A DNA stretch of 64,000 bases from positions 32,004,189 through 32,068,188 of the forward strand of contig JAVMKO010000010.1 in the NCBI GenBank assembly GCA_032164245.1, written 5' to 3'. Both the position numbers and the translations under genes were made by a program. Shown here piece after piece: positions 24,601 through 36,232 of this stretch; the stretch's first letter is position 1, and each line of letters begins with the position of its first letter. The stretch comes from Sternotherus odoratus. Lineage: Eukaryota; Chordata; Testudines; Kinosternidae. The notes beneath the pieces are model-generated. The model was given only the letters and a program-made list of their open reading frames with translations. It had not been told where the DNA came from and did not search any database.

Positions 24601-27600
24601 GCCATTTGGACTGCAAGCCCAGTGGTTTGGATTCATGGAGATCACCCCCACCAGCTGTAAGTGATTCAGGGTGGACTAAGCCCCCATTTGCAGCTACATG
24701 GTGAGTGTGAGGATGGATCTCTCTTTAATCTGCCAGTCTCTCAGGGTTGGGGCTGTCAGACACTCAATGCACAAGGAAAGAGTCAGTTGGTGGATTTAGT
24801 GCTCCAGTTCTGGAGAGTCACACTGAACATTCCACTGGCCAGACCTGATGCTTCTCCCCCTCTTAAAAACTTGAGAGGAGGCAGACATCTGCATGACCTC
24901 AGGAGACATCCTTCCACACACATCCTGTGATGTTCTGGCTGGTCTTCTGAAGGATGAGATAAGATCTGCTCCAGTGTTACCTGTCACACCTGCCTTCTGA
25001 TGGCTGAAGGATTGTAAACCTTACTCCTAGTCTCAGTGGGGCCATGATCACAGAAGGCCACACATCCGTTCTCCACACTGCAGATTAGTGGCTGAGTTCT
25101 CTCTCTCTAACTACCTAAGAACTGGTACAACAATCTGCTTCAGCTGTAGACCAGAAGGAAATTCAGCCTGTGTCCTTTCAGTGTGGAATCCCTCCCTCAG
25201 CTCCCAACTAGAATCAACACTTGGCAGAAACACCCTCCCCAGGAGAGGGAACAGACTGCCACCTCCCTGTTCATTCATCCCAGGCTCTGCTTGGTGTAAC
25301 AGACACTCTCAATTCGCTGGAGGCCCAGAGAGCTCCAGCAAAGGAGAGTCTCTTTCAGCTTGAGCCATGACCTTGGCGCCTTTGAGCCCACTGATCACTG
25401 GGTCCGATGTGAGCCAGGTCGTGAACCTTCCGGGATGCTGAAAGGTGTCCTTGATGTTAGCAAAGGCGCACAAGAGAGAAAGGAGAGTAAAGTGGAGGGG
25501 TAAAGAGATTAGAGGAGAAAGAAAAGCTGAGCAAGCGTGAGCCTCAGGCAACAAAGAGACCAGGAATGGAGAGTGAGATGAGGCCTTGATGAGAGGGAAT
25601 CAGGAGATGGATGAGTTGTCACCATTAATTAAGAGCCTTCTGGGACTTCCCTTTGGACAGAGGCTGCAGAGCCAGCTGTAAGCAATTATAGCCTCCCCGA
25701 TGTTCCAAGCTGACTTCTTTCATCTCCATCTAATCCCAGGCAACCCTGCCTGCCCCCTTCTCCCTGCGACCTCCCACCCCCGCCTTCTTCCGTCCGCACT
25801 CTCCAGCCAAGCACACAGGAAGGGGCTGTCTGCTCAGTGCTCCGTGATTTCTGGCCGGCGCTTCGCAGTGAAGCTATTCTGCTCTGCTGCAGGCCCCTTT
25901 CCAGAGCACAACAAAGAGTCCTCACCGTGGGATCCAGCTCGGAACTGGACTCGGATGCATCCATCTCAGTTTGCAAGGGTGGGCCAGACACTGTGACAGT
26001 GTCGGTTCAGATGAATCCCCAGTAAGGCTGCTCATGACTGAGCGTGGGAGAGACCACTGGCAACACGTCAGGGCAACATGCAAAAAAGTGCCTGACACAT
26101 GTTTACAAGAGTAGCTGGTAAGCCCTCTCTTGGCAGGGCATGGCACAGCGGGCTCTCCTCATCTAGCACCCCTGCTGACAGCCACGCCAGCCTTACAGGG
26201 ATCTGCTTCTTCTCATGACACAGCCTCTGGCCAGATCCCTTATAGACCCCCCCTTCACCCCCCATCCAGGGCATCAGAGAGTCCAACGACTTCGCGCTGA
26301 GTCTTTGATCCAAGTCAGACTCCCTGGCCCAACCCTGGTCTCCACTTTTCTCAGTGGGCCTGTCCCAGCCCCCTCCTCTGGGTTCCAGCCCAGGGAACCT
26401 GCAGCGAGCAGGCAAGGTCTGTCTATTCACACCTCCCCCAGCTTCCTACCTGGGCTTCTTCCTCCTTCAGCCCATCAGCAGCCGTTTCCCACAGCCCTTC
26501 CTGGGCCCAATGTGCACCAATAGTCTCCCCAGGCTCCACAGCCTCTCTAGGTTCACCCTCCCCCAGGATTCCCCCCCGCCAAAAAAATCCCAAATGAAGA
26601 TACAAACTTAAACCACTGCTGCCCACCACGGCAGGACCTATCTCCCTCTTCAGATTCCCCTGGGCTCTGTCCTGTGGCTGAATGCCTCCCAGGGCTTTCT
26701 CCCCAGAGGGCCAGATCCTGTCCACCGCTGCAGCCTGCTCCTGGCCTCTTGCCAGCATTCTCCACAGGGGAAGTCCTCCAGGCCATTCCCTTGGGCTTCC
26801 TGGCTCCTGCCCTGAAGCCCTTCCCCCAGCCGGCTCTCATCCTTAATTCCGCTGACCATGTCCTGTAGTGGTCACCAGATGCTCTACCTGAGCTTTCCAG
26901 CTCCCCTTAACCCTTTCAGTGCCAGTGAGAGGCACGTACACCCTACCTAGCACAAAGCAGTCACCCAATACACAAACTGATGGAGGGTGCTGCCTTCATA
27001 AGACGCTGAGTTTAATTCCCTCAGCAGACAAGGAGCTAAGCCAGGATATCACTACGGCTTCCCCCTCGGAAAGCAGGACCTTCCTGGCTGCTGACAATGG
27101 ATCTGGCTTAATCGCCCCCCTCGGTAAAGGCCCCGCGCCTGTGCTGGCTCATGCCAGGGAACAGATAATGTTCCACCCTGCTGAAGCATCCCCAGGGCCG
27201 GGCATTCTCTGCCAGCCAGCTCCAAGTTAGGGAATTACTTGAAGTCTCTGATTCCATAAGCATCTTGAGGGGTGACTCATCCTGCAAGCGGGGGAGGGAA
27301 AGAGCCCAACCTTTTTTCTTGGCCTATTATAGGCGAGGCTGTTGCCTCCGTGCCAGAGGTGGAGGGAGCTGCCACACAAGAAAAAGGAGGACCCAAGCGG
27401 AGAAGCCAGCCAGCCCCTGCAGAAAGCAGCTTGGTTTAGCCACTAGGGAAGCATCATTGCTTGGGAGAGCGAGGGTGGGGAACCCCTTGGCTGCATAAAT
27501 ACCGCTCCAGACAATGGCTGTGCCCGGAACAGCGTGTTTTGAAGTAACGAACGGGGAACCGGGGCGGGGAGTGACACCCAGCGCTTTCCAGACTCCTCCA

Positions 27601-28257
27601 TCGCTGACCTGGGCCCTTGGCAGCTCTTCTGCTGGGTGCACACTGGCAGCCTGCTTCCTGCGGGAGCCCGGGGCTGCCCCGGATGGAGCACTCAGACTCC
27701 GCTTGTTTGAATCTGCTCCGGGGCAGTAATCACACAGGGTGGGAGATCGTGAAGCGGCTGGTCACAATAAAAGGAACACAGAACAGCAGCCTATAATCTA
27801 CTGGCTGCTGGCCGAGCGCTTGGAAACTGTGACTGTGGCCTCTCAGGGCAGGCCTCTCTCTCACATGGTCTCTGCTTCTGGCAAGGCAGAGGAAAGTCAT
27901 TTCCTGAGGACATTTGGAGCTGGGAACAGGAGGTATTTTTAGCTCCGGAGGGCTGAGCACCCCAACCAGAGACGGTCACCATGACCGTTGAGCCCCACAG
28001 CACAGTCCATCAGGCCGGGCTCCCACCCGCCGGCATGTGGCCGTGAACACTGCGGCTCTTCTCCGCTCAGAAGAGTAATGTGGCTGTGTTCGGTTCCAGG
28101 GACAAGCCGTTCCCCTGGGAGCTGGCGTGCATCGGACTGGTTCTGGAGGGGGCGAAGGGGCGGCAGGGATGGAGCACCCGAAAGGGGCATGAGACTGGAA
28201 ATAGGCTTGGGGAATCCCAGGAAAGTGAAGGAATAGAGACAGGGAAGAGAGGAAAGA

Positions 28258-28425
28258 TGGTCTGGTGGTAAGGGTGCTACCACAAACCTGGCTTCAGGTC
28301 TCTACTCTGCTATGAACTTTCCTCTGTGACCTCGGGCAGGTCCCTTAGACTCTCTGTACCTCAGGTTCCCTTCAGTAGCGGGGGTAGCAGCATTGCCTTG
28401 CCTCACAGGAGTGTCCTCAAGATTA
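28258..28425 (+). repeat. MIR-type SINE
   Basis: GTCTGGTGGTAAGGGTGCTA, CTCTGCTATGAACTTTCC and CTGTGACCTCGGGCAGGTCC, followed by TCTGTACCTCAGGTTCCC, give the head-to-core order of a forward MIR. Confidence 0.75.
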
Positions 28426-30169
28426 ATGCCTGGGAGGAGGAGCTCAGCTACTACAGCAATGGGGCCTGATAGGAACCTTAGACAGGAAAGCAACTTTGCC
28501 AACAGGCAGAAACTCCCACGTCTTCCCCCAGGTGTAAACCACCAAGAGGAGAGCAACACTGCTGTGAGCCCAGGGCTTTTGAACCCCCCAAATTTCAGAT
28601 CAGAGGGGTTGATTTGGACCCATTGCTGAACCACGTTAGTTGCTTTCTCTCGACCACCTTAGTGCCTGCACCAGAGATGCTTCTTACTTCTTTGTTCAGC
28701 AGCAGTGCCTGAGGCCCCACACTGAATAAGGGTGCCATGGGGCCGGATGCTGTACAGAGAACGTAAGACAAGACAGTCCCTGCTCCAAAGCACAGATGAT
28801 CTTATTTATGAATGGCAAACCAGGCATTCAGCCAGGAGTGGCAGATTATATGGGGCTAATCATTCAAAGGAAGTGATTGTAGCAGCAAGCTAAACTAGGA
28901 GCTAGCTAAGAATAGCCATGACTGGGAACTTCGTGTCCCCCCAGGTCAGCATCTCCATCCCAATTACACTGGCTCTTTGAACGTGTGACAAAAAAACCCC
29001 AAAGAGGAAAGTGTAATAGGAAAAAAACAGGGGCCCAAATCCCAGAACCCAGCTGGGGTTGGGACTCAGCGTGATGGTCTCATCCCTGTGCCCGCTAGAC
29101 ACTTCCCCACACTGGAAAGCTGCTAGACCTTAGCAGCGTTTGCAGAGTGGGAGCCCAGGGTCCAAACTGCAGAGATTCTGGGAATGAGGAGCAAGATGTT
29201 TTGGCGGAGCTGGGTAGGTGGCCAGCAGATTGACATGCACAAGCAGAGTTGGGGCAGGATCCAGAACTGGAATTGTCCGGGGGGCTGCATTTCAGAATGG
29301 ACTTGCACTGGCAGAGCTGGGGGAGGGGTGCCTAGGATGGGAAGAGCACAGCGGCCTGGAAGTCAGGACTGAAGTGCTTCGGTACAGTTCATGGAGTCCC
29401 TGGGTTGGAAGAGCAGGCCAGGACTACAGTGTATTGGCAGAGCTGTGTGAGGGCCCAAGACTGGAGCAGCAGTTGTGCCTCTCAGGTTGTAGGGGTATCT
29501 ATTGTCGCTGGTCTGGAGTAGTGGGGCATGTGGCGTGTCAAAAGCGAAGCAAAATGGCAGGGGCTTGAGGGGAGTTTTCCACAAAGCCAGGAGTACTTAC
29601 ATTTGCAGGCTAGGTGCCCACATTTTCCCGTGCATTAAGAGAGAGGTTTTGAAAGGCACAAAAGGGCAGCTGGACACCTAGCCCCCACTGACTTTCAACC
29701 CTAGACACTCCACAATCATGAGCCAGGCCGTCCTGGAAACAATCCCGAGACTGGCTTAGAAACGGTGAGATTTTTACAAATGAGAGTCATGAGGGGTCAC
29801 ATTTTCAACTCCTCTGCAGCCCTGAGGACTAGAAATCTGGGGCAGGTTTTCAATGAAAGCTGAGAGTTTCGTATAATCACAGGACTCCAAGAGCTCAGGC
29901 TTTAAGAAAAACACCAAATATTGCAAGAGCTGGGAACACAAACTACCTTTTGTGCCTAAATATCCGCCCACAAACTCCTGACACTTTACAAAGAAATCCG
30001 AGATCACCCTGGAACATGTAATGCAAAAGGCTTTGTTGTAAACCAGACCACTAAGTTCGAGACAGCCTTTCCAGCGCAACTTGACTGGATAGAGTCCCAT
30101 CCGGAGCTGGCTGCAGAGACGAGAAAGATAATAAAGATGAAATAAAGCAGGGACACGGGGAGACAAACA

Positions 30170-30240
30170 ACAATAATTCACAGTTATATAGAGCTTTTCC
30201 TAGGGAAAAATCTCAAAGCACTTTTCAGGCTGTATGCAGG
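30170..30240 (-). repeat. MIR-type SINE fragment, reverse
   Basis: CAGTTATATAGAGCTTTTCC and ATCTCAAAGCACTTTTCAGG match the reversed tail of a MIR-related SINE. The remainder is lost. Confidence 0.5.
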
Positions 30241-30329
30241 GCCATTCGCTCACCAAGGAAATGCAGAGCTCTCTGGAGGCAGCTATCTTGCATCAGCACA
30301 TTATACAACCTTGTTTTTGGCAGAGAAAT

Positions 30330-30485
30330 TGAAGGACAACCTCTCTGGCAATTGCAGGGGGATTTAGGTGGGGCAAAACATGCTGGATGCAGAGGTTACT
30401 GAGATTGTCTGGCCTGTGCTAGGCAGGAGGTCAGGCTAGATGATCAGAATGGTCCCTTCTGGCCTCACAAACTATGAATCTGATT
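30330..30485 (+). repeat. CR1-type LINE 3' end
   Basis: GGTCAGGCTAGATGATCAGA, TGGTCCCTTCTGGCCTC and AACTATGAATCTGA form the standard terminal CR1 segment. Only the 3' end remains. Confidence 0.75.
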
Positions 30486-30519
30486 ATCAAGGCCATGGTC
30501 AAACTCCTGACCCTATTTA

Positions 30520-30600
30520 TTACTATTTGTATTAGAGTGGGAGCTAGAGGTCCCAACCAAGATCAGAGCTACATGACACTAGGCCCTGTACAAACACATA
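30520..30600 (-). repeat. MIR-related SINE 3' part, reverse
   Basis: AGAGGTCCCAACCAAGATCA and ACACTAGGCCCTGTACAAAC are the reverse complement of the tail seen at 4270-4335 and 55470-55535. It directly abuts the left end of the TIR element at 30601, which may have inserted at its edge. Confidence 0.6.
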
Positions 30601-30953
30601 AGTGTGTCTTCACTGCAGAGTTAGCTCAAGCTCTTACCTGGGTTTAGCCCTATGCCCCTCACCATCCGCATACAAAGCCTTTTAGTCGGGTTCATACGAG
30701 TTCGGAACCTGTGCTTGCTCAAGTTAGGACCCGGGTGTCGCTTTAAGGGAGCTCTGGTCTAACCCACCTATTTTGCAGCGTGAATACAGGATGTTAACCA
30801 AGTTACAGAACCCAGGTACTGGAATTCCTCCAGTACCTTCCCACAGTGCTCCAGGGGTCATGTTTTTCTGCCTTTCTAGAACTGGGGATACTCACACCTG
30901 GGTTTGGCTAACCCAGGCATCCATCCCCAGCTGAGCTCTGCAGTGAAGACACC
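30601..30953. mobile_element. TIR DNA element (MITE-like), about 353 bp
   Basis: AGTGTGTCTTCACTGCAGAG at the left and CTCTGCAGTGAAGACACCC at the right are inverted over nearly 20 bases, with weaker pairing continuing inward. No coding sequence. The ends resemble those of the element at 8806-9096 (GGTATGTCTACACTGC-like), so both may belong to one superfamily. A three-base target duplication is possible but not clear. Confidence 0.6.
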
Positions 30954-33159
30954 CATAGGGAAAGACAGACAAAGAGCTTACGGCTTAAATAGAGAAGTCC
31001 AAGGGTGGAAAGGGACACAGAAGTACAGAGAAGAGGGGTCTGGGCATTCAGCAGGTCAGTATCAGAATGAAGGACAGAAGCCAGTCCAACAGCATGTCCA
31101 CTAGACCATGATCCCTCTAGTCTAACCTTTCAAAAGGTGTCATTAACCAGAAGCTCAGGGTTAGCGCTCATTCAGAGATTGTGCTCTTCCATACGCAAAG
31201 CAGCCATTTACCATCAGTCTGGATGCCGCTTCGTTCAGATGCAGGGAAGCAGTGAAACAAAAATCTAGGGAATTCTATGAGCCCGAGCACAGTGTGTTTT
31301 TCCTCTGAAACATGCTGCGTTCACTTCTGCTCACAAAATGGCAGCTGCCCCTGCAAGCTGGCCGATGCCGTAGAAAGGGTAAAGGTGAGATAGAGAGCAC
31401 AAAGTCATGCCCAATTAAGCACTTGAGTACATATCTGCCAGTGCGTTGCCGGCTCGTGTCTCAGCTAGGTTTGGCGCCACGTTCAGAGGGAAGAGTGCCT
31501 CCTAGTGAACCAGCCAGTGCAGTAAAGAAAGGCAAATCTAGTTTTTTTTAAAGGCCAGAGGAGCACAATGACTTACAACACTCTCATGGCTAAAAGCACC
31601 TCTTGTGATTCATCTGGGCCAAATAACACATACCAATGGCATGCGTAACAACCAGGAAATGAGCAAGCACTTCAGATGCGCTGACAGCTGTGCCCAGCAC
31701 TAACTAGGAGGGTGGGTTTCAAACGAGCACAAGTGTACATGTAGCTTCTTCTGCCCAGCCAAAAGTGGGTGTAATACATGTCTAACACACATCCCATGTA
31801 ATAGACATGTGATTCTCAAAGGGAAACCAACGGGCAGCTTCCACTCCGCAGGTAAATGAAAACACCGTTTACGTTTCTAAATCTCATCAGGGACGCCTCT
31901 ATGTTATTGAAGCCACGAGGCTGTCCCTAAAGGCTGGGATTCAGAAGAGCGTTTGAATGGCAAACTCCTACATTGGGGAAAGTGATGGGTCGGAGAAGAG
32001 CAGCAACTCCCTTCAGCAAAGGAGCAAGGTTTAGCTAAAGAGCAAACACCGGATTTTGAATCTGTAAGAAAATGTGTCAAAGAGGCAGGAGCCCCGGCTT
32101 TACCTCTTCCAGGCAAGTCAGTGTAATTATCTGTAACCTTTCCAATCATGGGCTTATTTCAAACTGTCCCTTACAGATGCTGTTCCGCAGTCACAGAGCT
32201 GTGTTTGCTTTCTGTCTGCTCTGCAGCCTGTATTAGCAAATTTTACCTGCTGGGGATAAGACTGGTTAATTTCCTGTCAGTTCTAGAAGCTGTCAGCTTC
32301 AGTCACCGAGATAACTGGGCTCAATCTCAAGTCAAGCAGGAAAGCTTCCAAGGTCCTTAAAAACTGAGAACGCATCACGTAGAATGTGATAGTTTGGACA
32401 CAGCGATGAAATTTCTAAAATCAGACAGCTTCAGGCAGCTGATACTTGGGAGCTGTTTGAAGAGAAACAAACTGCAAGGAGTGAGCTGGATTCTCCTCTC
32501 ATTGTACCGTAGTAAATCAGGAGTAAATCTACTGAAGACATGAGAGGCCCGAGTCTAAGCAGCATTCCACTGGTGCAAAATGGCTCAAAACCCAGCCAAC
32601 CCAGGCCCAACCTCTAGACAATCTCCCCTGCATCGGTAGAACCTGGTGAAGTGGGGAGCTGTTATGGTGACTCCTTTCCCACCTCGCTTCATAGCTGTCA
32701 AGATAAGGGTCATGGCCAGGGAGGAAGGCATGGATGGGTCAGTGCCTCTGAAAATCAGACTTCTGAAATACCTAAGTATGGGGTTAGATGCCTAATTTTA
32801 GGTCATGCACATTGGAAAATGCTAGCTGTAGCATTCAAAGAACCCAAGCCCTAACCCTCTTATCCTCAAAGACTGTCGCCCAAGGTGCGCCATGCTCTCG
32901 TTTGATCATACACAGTTGGTGGGATTGGGCAGAGTCAAGTCTCTGTTCTGTATATAAAGGATAAGAGGCAAGATATTGGTGTCTTTGGACACCAATGGGT
33001 AGGTGAACCAGCAAGGGTCTGTGGCAGATGGGCACTGTTTTGTGACAATAGTGATGGCGGATGGAAAATGTAAGAGGATCTCTGATCGACAAATTGAAAC
33101 TGGGCAGTGATACTGGGGAAAGTTAAGATTGTTTCTGGAATATGCAAAGTTTTGTTTTA

Positions 33160-33300
33160 AACATATATATTTATTTAAGAGGCTGCACAGATTGGGACTG
33201 TGTCTTTATATTTATCTACCATGTGTACATATTCTATACATATATGCACATATGAACTAGACACATATACATATTATATATGCATATACGTACACACATA
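33160..33300. repeat. AT/CA-rich low-complexity tract
   Basis: Alternating TATA and CACATA units (for example ACATATATATTTA and ATACATATTATATATGCATA) make a decayed microsatellite-like stretch directly before an RTE-like fragment. It carries no gene signal. Confidence 0.7.
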
Positions 33301-33318
33301 CCTCTCCCAAATAATCTA

Positions 33319-33560
33319 CAAAAAAAGACATCCGTGGCTGGGACAGGTGCTAAGCATGGGAAAAGAACACTTACCAAATACCGCCCTCCAATGGAAGCCA
33401 GAAAAGGCAACAAGAAAGAGAAGACGACCATAAATGACATGGAAACAAACAGTTCTGAAGGACATCAAGCACCTCCACATGAAATAGGGAGATTTGGAGA
33501 GAAGGGCAGTTGACTGGCAAGATGGCAAACGTGGGTAGCCCAATGTGCAGAAAAGCATGG
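33319..33560 (+). mobile_element. Second RTE-like LINE fragment, decayed
   Basis: Read on the plus strand, one frame gives WLGQVLSMGKEHLPNTALQW, then a lysine/arginine-rich stretch. After a stop it gives TWKQTVLKDIKHLHMK, and after another stop GDLERRAVDWQDGKRG. The order matches the C-terminal block of the minus-strand fragment at 13671-14075 (WLGHVLRMD, NPQ-like, RGR, WRR, RVEWR). It is an independent, opposite-orientation copy broken by stops. Clade assignment is by motif only. Confidence 0.6.
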
Positions 33561-35689
33561 CATGGAGTAAGGAATACACAGACACACATACAAAAACTAC
33601 ATTCAACTGTTCTAGAACTTTGCAAAGTCAAGCACTCAAAAGTTTAAAAAGTTAGGAAATGCCAGAATTTGGATTGCCTGAGCAACTTCTGCCACCTTGG
33701 ACATACGCATTCTGATCACTTCTTTAACTACAGGAGCACATACTTTTCTCCTGATTGCTCCTAATTCTGGAATTTACAAACTTCGGAGTGATTAACTTTT
33801 GCAATCTTAAATTCTTTGAATGTTTTTTATTTATTTTTTTTTGTATGAAAAGAAGCCACTTTGGGGGTGAAATTCAGCAACTATTGAGCAGTGCAAAGCA
33901 ATAGCACGCGGTAGCGTACACCAAGAATAAAGAAGAATACAGTATTCAACCACAATGGCAGAGGAAATTTAGGTAGGCAGAATAGACATTCTCCCCTTTG
34001 TTTTAGGCAAAGGGTATAAGGTCAGCGGGCCAGATCTTCATCTGTGTACATCAAGGTCATTTTATCAATTTCAGTGGAGCTACACTGATTTACACCACTT
34101 GAGGTTCCAGCCCAGGAACTGATACAGCCACTACTGAAGTCTTATGTCCGTTCCTTGCAGTGGGGTGTTGAATGAGCCTTTTCCACCTCTACCAGCCATG
34201 TCCAAAACTGAAATTTGGCCAGAACGCTGGGGCTCACACACCAGCTCCTGTGAAAAGATGACAGGAAAGATCTCGCTCAGCCCAATCTCATGCTAGCTGC
34301 CCTCTGAGAAACACAGCCTCTCTCATCTTTACCACCAGGCTCCACTGGAAAGAAACACCCAGGAAAGGGTTTGTTTGAAGCTCTTTCCTTCCTTTTTCCT
34401 GTTCCACCACCAATGCCCAACAACTTGCAATGCGTTTCTGTGGATCAAAGCATGCTGCTGTCAGAGCTGGGCAGCTCCTGAAGGTGACACCAACAGAGAC
34501 CCCTGAGAGGAAGAGAGGGAAGCTGCTGAAATAACACTGCCCTGGGTATATGCACTGCTGAACACCAGAAGAGAGAGGTTTTATATCGCTCTTCAGGAGG
34601 GCAGCGGGTAGCAAAAAGAGACAGTGCTGTGTTAGTCTACTGACCTGCTTTCCCCACCTAGTGACAGTGAGGGGTATGTGCAGCTTCCTCCAGTTGTATT
34701 TGTGTTTGATTTTCACAGGGTTTTTGAATGCTGCAGGGTGATGAAATAACACAGAGGCCAGAGAGGTTAGAGCAAGTCCACAACTCGGAAAGCAGCAAGG
34801 GCCACATTACTGGGAAAAAAACAGCTGCGGGCCAAGAAGCCCCACCCTCGCCCCACCCCCATCTGTCTTCCCCAACTCCCCCACTTGGCTTGCCCCACCC
34901 CTACTCACCCCCTGCAGGCCGCACAATGAGCCCATGCGGGCCACGTGCTGTGCAGGCCTGGGTTAGAGTATTTCTGTTCCTGGCTGATGGAAATCCAGCA
35001 AGGAGATTAGATCCCCTTTAATTTAGCCCTGTATGTGGTTCCTTGACATTAAAAACAAAAAATTGCTCTGAAAAAAATAAACACAAATAGCGAAGACACT
35101 TGGGTTTCTTCAGACGGCAGCTGCTCTGCACTGCCGGGTGAAAGAGCTGGCTTTAATCCCCAAGTCCCCATCTCCCCTCCTGGCCTCACTGCAGCTGGCG
35201 CTATGGGGACAAGATGCTCAGGTCCCAGTGGTAATGCAGCTGTGCCATAGGCCCCAGATGAGATCAGAGCCACAGTGTGCTAGGCACCGTCGAGAGGAGG
35301 TACTCTTGAGCCATCCATGCCCCAAAGATCTTACAGACTAACAGCTATGGCAGACGAAGGGTGGGAGGGGAAACAAAGGCAGAAAGAGGTTAAGTGACTT
35401 GCCAACGTCACCCAGCAGGACAGTGGCAGAGCAGGGAACAGAATCCAGATTTCCCGAGTAACAGTGCAGTAGACCAAACGTCCACCCCTTTGACATGTGT
35501 AGAGGGTGCCACATGTCACTCATCAGCAACCTCTGATGGACAGCCTAGGAACACAAAGGGAGCCCCGCGGCTAGGTTACAGGGCAGAGGCCCTTCTACAG
35601 GGGAGAGCAGGGGCTTCTCTTGGCCCCATGCAGTGGTCGAGTCACCTAACAGGAGCCCAGACCCTGAACCTCTTCTCTTTCCCTCTCAG
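33561..35689. other. Gene-free stretch immediately upstream of exon 2
   Basis: This is putative intron 1 sequence up to the exon 2 acceptor. It holds a C-rich patch at 34795-34965 resembling the interior of the hAT element at 11449, a palindromic-repeat fragment near 34070-34110 and a reverse MIR at 35255. No coding exon is recognisable. Confidence 0.6.
35255..35495 (-). repeat. MIR-type SINE, reverse orientation
   Basis: AGAAAGAGGTTAAGTGACTT, GCCAACGTCACCCAGCAGG and GGCAGAGCAGGGAACAGAAT are the reversed MIR core. It ends about 195 bases before the exon 2 acceptor. Confidence 0.8.
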
Positions 35690-35853
35690 CCTCTTTCTTT
35701 GGAGACGGCTACGCGGAGATGCCCTTGGTGGAAGCGTACAGCACAGTCCAGCTCCACCTGCAGTTTTCAACAAGCCAGCGGAGCGGGCTCCTCTTCCTGG
35801 CTGCGGGACAGACTGACTATCTCCTGGTGGAGCTCCGCTCCGGCATCCTGCAG
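35690..35853 (+). CDS. CSPG4: CSPG4 (NG2) coding exon 2: start of laminin-G domain 1
   Basis: This exon encodes 54 residues after completing one split codon. It begins SFFGDGYAEMPLVEAY and ends with YLLVELRSGILQ. It aligns with the first residues of mature mammalian CSPG4, just after the signal peptide, including the conserved QFSTSQ and LLLAAG-type strands of laminin-G domain 1. The acceptor is CCCTCTCAG at 35681-35689 and the donor is CAG/GTCAGC at 35854. The first two bases finish an alanine codon, so intron 1 is phase 1, and the exon ends in phase 0. CSPG4 is a single-pass surface proteoglycan of pericytes and oligodendrocyte progenitors that binds collagen VI, growth factors and integrins. 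The preceding signal-peptide exon is not found in the window. Confidence 0.93.
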
Positions 35854-36232
35854 GTCAGCAACGCTCTCTCCTCCTGTGGCAGGCATGGCAAGGGTACTGG
35901 CCACATTTGGCCTCAGGGTGGGCGGGCAGGTCTTTGCTGACATCAGGGGGCCTGTACCTGCTTACTCCAGGATCTGACCCAGGGTGAGAAGCACAGTGGA
36001 GAGTCTGGGATCTTAGGGGAATGGGGGGTTGTGTGCCTGGCAGTGTGATTCGGGCAGTAATGCCCACCCATGCTGCACGTTTGTAAGAACAGCGTCTTCT
36101 CTTTGGATACTAACCAAGTCCACAAAACACGCTGTGGGGCCAGGGTCAGGTCCTGGGACCCTGAACGGGGGTGCAGTGCCCTGGCCGTCAGACCAAGCAG
36201 GCATGTGTAAGGCAAAGAATACCAAGCGAGAG

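Larger units (their letters stand above)
16656..28257. other. Gene-free stretch with few recognisable repeats
   Basis: I see no exon of a known gene here. Contents are a fold-back repeat near 19370, a MIR at 21470, a purine-rich tract near 19770-19880 and CT/CA-rich patches at 21385-21435. There are scattered C-rich islands, for example 17160-17360 and 27500-27720. An isolated AP-1 heptamer (TGACTCA) lies at about 27273, and a TATAAAGG-like motif at about 20040. The moderately GC-rich segments were inspected for the CSPG4 signal-peptide exon and none fits. Confidence 0.6.
28426..33318. other. Gene-free stretch with repeats
   Basis: No supported exon. It holds a MIR fragment, a CR1 tail, a MIR-type SINE and a TIR element between 30170 and 30953, then about 2.2 kb (30954-33160) where I see nothing recognisable. 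A segment at 29865-29930 resembles 9187-9240 (both contain AATCACAGGACTCCA, then TTTAAGAAAAA), marking another dispersed repeat. A short open frame at 31312 begins with a leucine-rich stretch but does not join exon 2 in phase and is not called. Confidence 0.6.

Noticed and set aside
31312..31551. Short frame starting MLRSLLL as a possible CSPG4 signal-peptide exon
   Set aside because: The leader is interrupted by charged residues, there is no fitting donor leaving a single G for the split alanine codon, and there is no CpG-rich promoter context.
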